DNA of 30,158 nucleotides. It comes from CAYUNT01 sp964446285. GTDB taxonomy: Bacteria > Sumerlaeota > Sumerlaeia > SLMS01 > CAYUNT01. Each line of letters starts with the position of its first letter. The stretch's first letter is position 1. Below, piece after piece: positions 23,456 through 30,158 of the stretch. Below the pieces are notes generated by a model. It was not told the DNA's origin and searched no databases. It saw only the letters and a list, made by a program, of their open reading frames with translations. The translations under genes were made by a program, and so were the position numbers. The stretch spans positions 1 through 30,158 of the forward strand of contig CAYUNT010000032.1 of NCBI GenBank assembly GCA_964446285.1. The letters are read 5' to 3'.

Positions 23456-24454
23456 ATGAACATGAGTCCTGTTGCTCCCGATTCACCCCCCGCCGATGAA
23501 GACAACTTTGCCATCCGATGGCCGGTTGAACAAGTGGCTATTGTGGGCGTCGGGCTTTTAGGGGGGTCTTTGGGAATGGCCCTGCGCGCTCGCGGGCTGG
23601 CCAGGCGCGTGATAGGCCTGGGGCGCAATGCAAAACGGATTGACGATGCTCGTCTAGCCGGGTGCCTTGACGAGTCCACCACCGATTCCAAAACCGCGCT
23701 CGCTGAATCCGGCCTGGTGGTTCTTTGCCAGCCGGTTCGGACCATTATCGATTTCCTTCCGGAGTGTTTTTCGCTGATCCCGGCTCGCGCGGTTGTCACG
23801 GATGTTGGCAGCACAAAAAACACAATCGTCCAGGCCGGCGAGGCGGCGGCGGCCCGGCGGGGGGAGGGCACGGCGTTTATTGGCTCGCACCCGATGGCCG
23901 GTTCCGAACGCACAGGCGCGGCCAATGCCATTGCGGACCTTTATGAAGGGGCGACATGCCATGTGACAATCACGCCGCAAACGCCGCCATTTGCGGCAGC
24001 CCGGGTCGTTCAGCTTTGGCAGCGGCTGGGGATGAAAATCGTCCTCGATCATCCCGAGCGCCACGACCGGCTCGTGGCGGCCATCAGCCACGTGCCGCAT
24101 GTGATGGCCGTGGCGCTGGTGCAATCGCTTGAGGCGCTTGATGGCCATCCGCAGTTTCTGGCGCGGCTGCTCGGTCCGGGATTTCGCGATATGACGCGCG
24201 TCGCGATGGGCAGCCCGGAAATGTGGACGGACATTGTGCGGGAAAATCGCGAGGCGGTTCTTTGGGCGGCAAATGGACTATCGGTTGTATGTGACGAATG
24301 GTCCGAGCGGATCCGCCGCGGAGACGATGCCGAAATTCTGGCGCTTTTTGAACGCATTCGCGAATTCCGCCGTGCGCTTGATCCGTCCATTTGCACATCG
24401 CAAGCCTCTGCGCCCAGCCAGCCTCCGGCGGGAAAGGCCTCGCATGGCGAATAA
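23456..24454 (+). CDS. tyrA: Prephenate dehydrogenase
   Basis: Oxidatively decarboxylates prephenate to 4-hydroxyphenylpyruvate on the tyrosine branch. The protein has 332 residues. The NAD(P)-binding loop GVGLLGGSLGMAL (about 33-45) opens a Rossmann fold, followed by the family motif SHPMAGSERTGAANA, which contains the catalytic His, and the helical dimerisation domain (ERHDRLVAAISHVPHVM). I see no C-terminal ACT domain, so Tyr feedback through ACT is unlikely. ATGs at 23456 and 23462 are both possible and no strong ribosome site separates them. The gene follows aroF by 91 bp, and its last 11 nt overlap the next gene, so the three may be co-transcribed. Confidence 0.94.
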   Translation: MNMSPVAPDSPPADEDNFAIRWPVEQVAIVGVGLLGGSLGMALRARGLARRVIGLGRNAKRIDDARLAGCLDESTTDSKTALAESGLVVLCQPVRTIIDFLPECFSLIPARAVVTDVGSTKNTIVQAGEAAAARRGEGTAFIGSHPMAGSERTGAANAIADLYEGATCHVTITPQTPPFAAARVVQLWQRLGMKIVLDHPERHDRLVAAISHVPHVMAVALVQSLEALDGHPQFLARLLGPGFRDMTRVAMGSPEMWTDIVRENREAVLWAANGLSVVCDEWSERIRRGDDAEILALFERIREFRRALDPSICTSQASAPSQPPAGKASHGE

Positions 24455-26249
24455 CAAAATCGAGCCGCGCGAGGAAGGCGCCGCCACGTCCGCCGCCCCT
24501 GCCGCAACCGCAGCCGCCGCCCCCGCATCCTCTTCCGCCGCGCCCGCGCTCCCTGCCAAGCCGCGTGCGGGGCGGAGGCTGGAAGACGCGCCCGATGCCC
24601 GCATTCTTCTGATTTTTCTCGCCGCCAATCTGCTGGCTCGCCTCGCCCTTTTGCCATTCAATACCGCAGACTACACCGACGGCATTTTGCAGTTGATGCA
24701 GGCGAGCGAGCCGACGTCGCTCTGGCCGCCGCTCTATGGATGGCTCGCGTGGGCGTTTGGATGGGCCGCCGGGCCGGTTTGGGGCGGGCGGCTGGTGAGC
24801 GTGCTGGCGGGCGTGCTGGGGCTTTGGCCTTTGTGGCGGATGGCGCGCCGCGCGGGGGGCAAACAGGCCGCATTTTACACGGCGATTGTATATACGCTGG
24901 CGCCGGTTTCGCTTCGATGGTCCGAGCGGATGATGAGCGACGCGCTTTTTTCCGCCCTCTTTTGGGCGGCGCTCGAACGGCTTCAGGCGGCGGCGGATGC
25001 ATTAAAAGAAGCAAAGCGCGCCTCGCTGGCATCAGCGGAGGCTGAACAGGCGCATCCTGCCATTGCCGCCCTATGGCGACGGTTTGATTTGCGCCTGGCC
25101 GCGGCCACGGCCTGGACCGCCGCCGCGTTTTTGGCTCGCTATCAGGGAGTTTTGGTTCCGCCGCTGCTTGGCGGCGCGTGGCTCTGGGCTGTTGTGGAGG
25201 CGCGGCGGACGTTTCGCGATTCCGATCCCGCCGCTTCCGGTTCATTCCTTGCGCGGACTCCATGGCGAAGCGTGATTGCCTCGGCGCTTCTGCTCGCCGC
25301 ACCGCTTTGGATGCGATGGCGCGGAGTGGCCCACGGCCAGCAGTTCAGCGAGCGCCTTGGCGCGGATCCGCTCGGTGCGTTGGCGATTATGCTGCTCAAT
25401 GGCGAGGCGTTTTTGCTCCTGACGCCATACTTCCTCACCTATCCCGTGGCGGCATGGGTGGCGATGGGCTGGTTCCGCGGCGGCAGGGCGGATGCCGGGG
25501 AAAATGCAAAGAGAACCACAGAGGCACAAGGGCACGAAGAAGACCGAAAGCAAAGCAATGGGCGGCCGTTTCTTTTGTTCACGACAATTTTCTTCGGCCT
25601 GGCGGTGATTGCGCTTCAGTCGGCGTTTTCCTCGTTCCAGGAACGTTATCTGATGCCGTGGCTGGGATTGCTTTGGATTTGGGCCGGAATGGGGCTGGCG
25701 GCGGCGCAGGTGGATTGGCGGCGGCATCCGCGCCTGTTTTCGGCGGCGGCGATGGGCACGTTTATCTGGTGTGCATTTTTTGCGATGGCCGTTTTGGCCT
25801 TGCAGCGCGATGCCTTCGGCGATTTTGCCCGCGCCGGGCGCTGGTTGCGCGAAAACACACCGCCCGGAGCCGTGATTTATTCCGATGAACTCTACAATGC
25901 CAGCCTCGGCGGGCGGCGCATCGACACGGTGAAAATCCGCTTTTATTCCGGACGCGAGGTCCGCTATCTGCAGCCGCCGATGGAGATGGACCCCCGCCTG
26001 CTTCCTGAATTGCCCGATGGCGCGCTTGTGGTGGCTTCTTCCGCGTACTCCGGTTCATTTATGGATTCACTGCTTGTCCGGCGCTATCAATGCAAGAGGA
26101 TGTTCGAAACCCGTTCGCGCATAGTTCCATTGTTTCCTGACATCATGGAGCGCCCCGGCACGGCGCAAAATCCGACGGCCTGGCATTGGCGCTATGAGCC
26201 GCAGGACTTCTACACCACAATCTGGCGGATCGAAAAACACCGCGACTAA
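24444..26249 (+). CDS. Family 39-like membrane glycosyltransferase (ArnT/PMT fold)
   Basis: 601 residues with about ten membrane helices. The start ATG at 24444 lies within tyrA and has GGAAAGG about 6 nt upstream. An Ala/Pro-rich cytoplasmic tail (about 50 residues) precedes helix 1. The first outside loop reads NTADYTDGILQLMQASEPTS, with acidic residues at the place where GT39/ArnT enzymes hold their catalytic Asp. A WPPLYGWLAW segment follows. Such enzymes move a sugar from a polyprenyl-phosphate donor to a protein, lipid or glycan on the outer face. The acceptor is unknown here. A loop at about residues 357-370 is encoded by an in-frame copy of the ACCACGAAG repeat family. The C-terminal 130 residues are soluble. 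Confidence 0.82.
   Translation: MANNKIEPREEGAATSAAPAATAAAAPASSSAAPALPAKPRAGRRLEDAPDARILLIFLAANLLARLALLPFNTADYTDGILQLMQASEPTSLWPPLYGWLAWAFGWAAGPVWGGRLVSVLAGVLGLWPLWRMARRAGGKQAAFYTAIVYTLAPVSLRWSERMMSDALFSALFWAALERLQAAADALKEAKRASLASAEAEQAHPAIAALWRRFDLRLAAATAWTAAAFLARYQGVLVPPLLGGAWLWAVVEARRTFRDSDPAASGSFLARTPWRSVIASALLLAAPLWMRWRGVAHGQQFSERLGADPLGALAIMLLNGEAFLLLTPYFLTYPVAAWVAMGWFRGGRADAGENAKRTTEAQGHEEDRKQSNGRPFLLFTTIFFGLAVIALQSAFSSFQERYLMPWLGLLWIWAGMGLAAAQVDWRRHPRLFSAAAMGTFIWCAFFAMAVLALQRDAFGDFARAGRWLRENTPPGAVIYSDELYNASLGGRRIDTVKIRFYSGREVRYLQPPMEMDPRLLPELPDGALVVASSAYSGSFMDSLLVRRYQCKRMFETRSRIVPLFPDIMERPGTAQNPTAWHWRYEPQDFYTTIWRIEKHRD
25514..25550. repeat. ACCACGAAG-family repeat copy inside a coding sequence
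   Basis: AACCACAGAGGCACAAGGGC and its continuation GCACGAAGAAGACCGAAAG match the left arm of the palindrome at 19995 at most positions. It is read in frame as the hydrophilic run RTTEAQGHEEDRKQS, between two membrane helices of the glycosyltransferase. Confidence 0.7.
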
Positions 26250-26309
26250 ACACTTCGGCGTCTCTACGCAAACTGGCTTCTCTCTGGAAAGATTGATTGG
26301 ATTCAAATT

Positions 26310-28292
26310 ATGGACCACACGACACTTGGCCATGCGCAACCGGCAGAAATAATAGAACGCAAAAACGAGCCTGGGGCGCGCAAAACATCAGATTCTGATT
26401 CTTCGCCGGCCGCGGGCGCGCGGATGAGCGGGCGTTTTGCGCGCGTTTATGCCCCCCTGGCGGCCTGTTTGCTCCCGTTTGCCGCTTACATTGCCACCAT
26501 GTCGCGCGGACTCGCATGGGGCGACGGCATCGAACTGTCGGCCGTTTGCGCGACGCTCGGCATTGCGCATCCGACGGGATACCCGCTCTTCACGATGCTC
26601 GGACACGCTTTTACATGGCTGCCGGTGGGATCGGTGTATTTCCGCGTCACGCTGATGTGCGGCGCGAGTGTGGCGCTGGCGAGCCTGCTGCTGTATTGGA
26701 TTTTCATGCGACTGGGCGGCGAGCGCTGGAGCAAGGCGTTTCCATCCGAAGCAGGCCGGGCGGCGCTGGCGCTTGCGGGCGCGCTGACATTTGCATGGTC
26801 GCGCGGACCCTGGGGCCAAGCCACGCTCACTGAAGTTTATTCCATGCAGGTGGCATTTGAGTGCGCCGGAATCGCGGTTGCCCTCTGGGTGCTCGCGCGC
26901 GGCGGCGGCGGAAGCGGAGCCAAGGGCAGCGCGCTCGGTGCGGGCGGCGGCAAATCTGGAGGCGCGCTTCCCCTGGCCGTGTTCGCATTTATCCTCGGCC
27001 TGGCCGTAACGCATCACTTGCTTTTGCTGACGCTGGGGCCACTATTTGCTGTTGTGGCCTGGGTTTCCATTGTGGGGCGCGCGAGATTGGAGGCGCTCAG
27101 GCCTCAATCCACGCGGCGCTCGGGATGGGGGCCGCTGAGTCTCCGCTATGGGGCCGCGTCGGCACTTGGATTTGTGATTGGACTGCTGCCCTGGGTGTAT
27201 CTTCCCGTTCGCGCCTCGCAATCTCCCGCGCTCAACTGGGGCGATCCATCGAGTTTCGAGCAGTTCCGCTGGGTGGTCACGGGCGGCGAGTTCCGCACGT
27301 ATCGTCTGCTGAAGTCCTCGCCGGGCCATGACTTTACGGGCGAAGAGTATCGCGATTTTTTCCTGGCGCGTATTGGGCAATTGAGCCGTTACGTGGGGGG
27401 GCAGATCATCCGCCCGGCCGATCAGGACAATCCCGTTTATGGATTCCTGATCCTTTTTGCCGTGGTCGTTTCGGCGTGGGGATTCCGCGTGCTGTGGCGG
27501 CGCGATCGCGCGCTTGTGTTCGGAGTGGGCGGGGCGCTGGTTTTGTATTCGGTAGTTCTGTTCACATATAACATATTGGACATTGAGGATTATTTCGCCG
27601 GATTCTATGCCTATTTGTGGCTGGCGATGTGGATGGGCGTGGCGGACCTCGTCTGTCTGGGCGCCGGGGAATGGAGCCGACTGGGCGAGGCGGCGCGGGC
27701 ACGGCGCGTGGCATGGCTGGCGCTGGCGATTCCCGCGGCGGCGTTTTTTTTCAATTACAAGGAATCAGATCGTTCGCGCGAGAGTCTGCCGGACCTCTAC
27801 GCGGTGCGCCTGATGCGCAATCTGCCGGCGGGCGCGCTTTTGCTTACGGGCGGTGACATGGACATCTATACGGCTTGGTATTTGCAGGAAGTCGAGGACG
27901 AAAGGCCGGATGTTTTGGTCTATGGGGCGAATTTTGTATCCAATAAATGGTATATGGCGAGATTTCGCGGCAGGAATCTTGGCTCGCGCCATGTTGGCGT
28001 CGCGCCTGGCCCCCCAACGACGGATGTTGCTTTTGTCAATGCCCTGTCACGCAGCGTAATCGAACCGAATCTGGCCGCCGGAACACAGATTTTCACAACG
28101 CTGGACATTCCAGCCTTTGCGAGGCGCTACCACCTGGAGCCATATCAAGCGCTGCTGACCCCCGAGGAGGTGGAGCAGATATTGGCGCAAGGCGTTCTCG
28201 CCATGCCCCCGCCGATTTTGTATCGTGTTGAGCCGCCTGGCGGCAGTTCCGCGGCTCCCGCCCCATCGCCATCGTCTGCAAAAACCGAGTAG
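26310..28292 (+). CDS. DUF2723 membrane protein (TMEM260-like, glycosyltransferase superfamily C)
   Basis: 660 residues with about ten to twelve membrane helices. The signature GDGIELSAVCATLGIAHPTG (about residues 71-90) plus YPLFTMLGHAF marks DUF2723, a family related to O-mannosyltransferases that includes human TMEM260. The acidic residues in GDGIE sit in the first outside loop, where GT-C enzymes have their catalytic acid. A Gly/Ser-rich cytoplasmic loop (GGGGSGAKGSALGAGGGKSG) separates two helix blocks, and a soluble C-terminal part (RNLPAGALLLTGGDMDIYTAWYLQ) follows. It probably transfers a sugar from a lipid carrier at the membrane. The ATG at 26310 lies 60 bp after the previous membrane glycosyltransferase, which suggests joint expression. 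The stop is 9 nt from the convergent reductase. Confidence 0.85.
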   Translation: MDHTTLGHAQPAEIIERKNEPGARKTSDSDSSPAAGARMSGRFARVYAPLAACLLPFAAYIATMSRGLAWGDGIELSAVCATLGIAHPTGYPLFTMLGHAFTWLPVGSVYFRVTLMCGASVALASLLLYWIFMRLGGERWSKAFPSEAGRAALALAGALTFAWSRGPWGQATLTEVYSMQVAFECAGIAVALWVLARGGGGSGAKGSALGAGGGKSGGALPLAVFAFILGLAVTHHLLLLTLGPLFAVVAWVSIVGRARLEALRPQSTRRSGWGPLSLRYGAASALGFVIGLLPWVYLPVRASQSPALNWGDPSSFEQFRWVVTGGEFRTYRLLKSSPGHDFTGEEYRDFFLARIGQLSRYVGGQIIRPADQDNPVYGFLILFAVVVSAWGFRVLWRRDRALVFGVGGALVLYSVVLFTYNILDIEDYFAGFYAYLWLAMWMGVADLVCLGAGEWSRLGEAARARRVAWLALAIPAAAFFFNYKESDRSRESLPDLYAVRLMRNLPAGALLLTGGDMDIYTAWYLQEVEDERPDVLVYGANFVSNKWYMARFRGRNLGSRHVGVAPGPPTTDVAFVNALSRSVIEPNLAAGTQIFTTLDIPAFARRYHLEPYQALLTPEEVEQILAQGVLAMPPPILYRVEPPGGSSAAPAPSPSSAKTE

Positions 28293-28301
28293 GTATCAGC
28301 A

Positions 28302-29228
28302 CTATTGCGCGGCGTGGAAGATGAGATTCAGCCCTTGCGTGGCGCGGACCAATTCGCCGGTTTCTTCTTTGGTGATCGGGCGGAAATTCGCGGCCACGTC
28401 GAGCGCGCGCCGGAAAAACGGTTCTTCGCCCGGCGGAATTGCCGCTGTGATGGGCAGGCTCAGCGTCCAGCGCAATGCCAGTTCCGAGAGGCGCTCGTCC
28501 AGCACGGGTTCATACCAGGCTTTCGGGTAGTTTTGGCGCTCAGCGTGGGCCTCGGGCCATTGCTGGCGGGCCATCGCTTTGAGGGCCAGCCGCGCCGCGC
28601 CCTTCGACTGCGCGAATTCGAGCACGCGAGGCCCAAAATCGCCCGCGAGAAATGTGGCGAAATTGAAGGGAAACAAAACTGAATCGAAATCAAAGCGGTC
28701 GAGTGCGGTGAGTGCGGCCTCTTCGGAATGCGCCGAAAATCCAAGGTGGCGTATGCGTCCCACGCGCTTTTCTTCGGCCAGGAGTTCCATGACTCCGCCC
28801 TTGGCGAACGCGGCGTCCACGTCTTTGGCCACATCCGTGATTCCGTGCAACTGATACAAATCGAAATGATCCGTGTAGAGGCGTTCGAGAGACTGCTCGA
28901 ATTCCTTTTTTGCGCCCTCCTTTGTGCGTTCGCCGGTCTTGCAGGCGAGAAACACACGGTCGCGATACGGTTTCAGCGCCGGACCGAGGCGCAATTCGGC
29001 GTCGCCATACGACGGCGCTACATCAAAGTAATTCACGCCGCGCTCCACCGCCTCCGCCACGACGCGATTGGCGTGATTTTGTTCGGCGTTCATGACGACG
29101 ATTCCGCCAAACCCAATGATGGACAATGAAATCCCCGTGCGGCCATATTCGCGGCGGGGGAGAAGCGCCGCGTTGCTGGAGCCGGAAGAAAGCGTATTGC
29201 CAGTTGAATTTTCCATTGGAGTATCCAT
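28302..29228 (-). CDS. Aldo/keto reductase
   Basis: 308 residues, a cytosolic NAD(P)H-dependent reductase. The full catalytic tetrad is visible: Asp69 and Tyr74 (YFDVAPSYG), Lys97 (FLACKTGE) and His128 (YQLHGI). Unlike the reductase at 632-1792, it has no Cys clusters. The N terminus PRREYGRTGISLSIIGFGG is the standard first strand. ATGs at 29228 and 29216 are both in frame, and neither has a convincing ribosome site; the frame open upstream to 29342 is not family-like. The substrate cannot be told. It converges on the DUF2723 gene with a 9-bp gap and diverges from the hypothetical gene at 29442; the 213 bp between them hold no feature I can name. Confidence 0.9.
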   Translation of the reverse strand: MDTPMENSTGNTLSSGSSNAALLPRREYGRTGISLSIIGFGGIVVMNAEQNHANRVVAEAVERGVNYFDVAPSYGDAELRLGPALKPYRDRVFLACKTGERTKEGAKKEFEQSLERLYTDHFDLYQLHGITDVAKDVDAAFAKGGVMELLAEEKRVGRIRHLGFSAHSEEAALTALDRFDFDSVLFPFNFATFLAGDFGPRVLEFAQSKGAARLALKAMARQQWPEAHAERQNYPKAWYEPVLDERLSELALRWTLSLPITAAIPPGEEPFFRRALDVAANFRPITKEETGELVRATQGLNLIFHAAQ

Positions 29229-29441
29229 CCGGGCGGAATAAGTCTGGGGATGCAAAGGCGCTGGCTGCGTGGGCGGGCCGCATGAAATTGGTCTTGCGGC
29301 ATGGCGCTTTGCCTCGCCTCGCCTTGCGTTCCTGATTTGCATTTCAGCACAATGCCAAGGCAGGGATCAAGCCGGGTTGCGGGCGCGGCGGCGTCCTGAG
29401 GCGCAGAAGTCGGTGGGAAATCCACACGGATACAAAAACCC

Positions 29442-30056
29442 ATGAAGATGGAACGGGAATCAGCGATTTGGACCGCGCCAATTCTGGTAGGCATCAACGA
29501 GGCGGGGCGGCTGCTCGATGGCTGGCATGATTTGGAGCGCGACGGCCGCAATCAGGTCGCATATCGGGCGACCAAAAGGCGGGCGGAGTTGCGGCTGGAT
29601 GCGAATGCAATTGCGAATGCAGCCGCGCAAGGACAGCGGGAAACCGCGCGCGCCGCGGCCTCGGGCCTGTGGATTCTCCTGGCCGGAAGCCCGAGTTTGC
29701 TGGGTGAAGCGCTTGTGGGAGAGGCGCGCGTGGAATGCAGGAGGAGGCGCGCGGAAGGCTTGCGCAATCATCGAGAAGGCGCGGAAACCATTCGTGGCGC
29801 AAAGGTTTTGGGCGCGCTGCCGCTTCGGCTCGAATCCGACACCTGGGTGATTCGTCATTTGATTTTCAGTAAAGAATTCGCCGCAGAAATGCCTGGCGAA
29901 ACCGGCGGCATTGACGAGGACGCCCAATCGGGCGGTGTGGAAGAGGAAATTGTGCTTGTTCTGACAATAGAAAAGCCTGTCATTCCCGACCGCGCGCTTC
30001 GCAACGGCGACTCGCGCGAACTGGGCTGGTATGTCTCCGCCATCGGCTTTGAATAA
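29442..30056 (+). CDS. Hypothetical protein with beta-rich C terminus
   Basis: 204 residues, not recognised. The plus-strand frame is preferred over a 211-codon antisense frame (29460-30095) because its C terminus looks like real protein: alternating strands (WVIRHLIFSKEFAA, EIVLVLTIEKPVIPD) ending in ALRNGDSRELGWYVSAIGFE. That ending resembles the P-x-x-L-x-x-x-D-x-R-x-LG-x-x-x-x-x-L close of beta-sandwich tails found on some bacterial polysaccharide proteins, a weak similarity. There is no signal peptide or membrane helix. The start at ATG 29442 has no clear ribosome site. Confidence 0.5.
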   Translation: MKMERESAIWTAPILVGINEAGRLLDGWHDLERDGRNQVAYRATKRRAELRLDANAIANAAAQGQRETARAAASGLWILLAGSPSLLGEALVGEARVECRRRRAEGLRNHREGAETIRGAKVLGALPLRLESDTWVIRHLIFSKEFAAEMPGETGGIDEDAQSGGVEEEIVLVLTIEKPVIPDRALRNGDSRELGWYVSAIGFE

Positions 30057-30092
30057 TGCCCAGCAGGGGACAATGCTCGCGGCACATGCCTG

Positions 30093-30142
30093 CAATTTCA
30101 GGAAATTATACCAATTTCCCGTAATTCTGTTCCCTGAATTTG
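30093..30142. terminator. Candidate nested hairpin at the window end
   Basis: CAATTTCAGG (30093-30102) pairs with CCTGAATTTG (30133-30142) at nine of ten positions, and a competing perfect GGAAATT/AATTTCC hairpin spans 30101-30119. It lies 36 nt after the stop of the gene ending at 30056. No long T run follows, so terminator function is only a guess. Confidence 0.3.
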
Positions 30143-30158
30143 CTCTGAAGGAGCAAAA

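Noticed and set aside
29460..30095. Antisense frame to the last hypothetical gene
   Set aside because: It is slightly longer but Arg/Ala/Cys-rich and without fold-like patterns; the plus-strand frame is more protein-like, although confidence is moderate.

Overview
The window is about 30 kb of ordinary chromosome from a GC-rich, probably uncultivated diderm bacterium. The diderm inference rests on a lipobox lipoprotein, a periplasmic-type peptidoglycan amidase and a System II (ResB/CcsA) cytochrome c maturation pair. Several traits are ones I associate with Sumerlaeota/Planctomycetes-like lineages: proteins with GHL10 domains, a secreted protein with a Pro-Thr linker and a C-terminal carbohydrate-binding-like domain, DUF2723 membrane proteins, and many short palindromic intergenic repeats. 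That placement is an inference from style, not a phylogenetic result. There is no phage, CRISPR array, rRNA or transposase gene.

Layout. 1-610: tRNA-Gly(CCC) on the minus strand, then a structured RNA region on the plus strand that ends in a strong terminator just before an aldo/keto reductase with two C-terminal Cys clusters (632-1792). 1793-2068: a hairpin-like repeat made of heptamers, between convergent genes. 2069-5137 (minus): aspS and an AEC-family carrier. 5398-11033 (plus): a water-type aquaporin, a 1192-residue GHL10/amidase fusion, and a GHMP sugar kinase split by one in-frame TAG. 11124-18074 (minus): ccsA, resB (split by one in-frame TGA), a GHL10 lipoprotein and a secreted carbohydrate-binding protein. 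18075-18867: a non-coding stretch that looks like a MITE. 18868-28292 (plus): a membrane-anchored unknown, a DEDDh exonuclease with TPRs, DAHP synthase, prephenate dehydrogenase and two multi-membrane glycosyltransferase-like proteins. 28302-30056: a second aldo/keto reductase (minus) and a hypothetical gene (plus).

Functional themes. aroF and tyrA give the first step of aromatic amino acid synthesis and the tyrosine-specific branch. The amidase fusion, GHL10 lipoprotein, CBM-like protein and the two membrane glycosyltransferases point to envelope and polysaccharide work. resB and ccsA should form the heme delivery and ligation complex for c-type cytochromes, but resB is interrupted as sequenced.

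The most unusual content is the set of short-period repeats. There are heptamers (GTTGTGA/G), a family resembling ACCACGAAGACACAAAG, 9-mers (GTCCCATAG), and a roughly 440 bp element with imperfect terminal inverted repeats. Two of these families also sit in frame inside protein-coding genes (ccsA and a family-39-like glycosyltransferase). The other strong leads are the structured leader/terminator at 464-610 and two isolated nonsense codons 3.9 kb apart.
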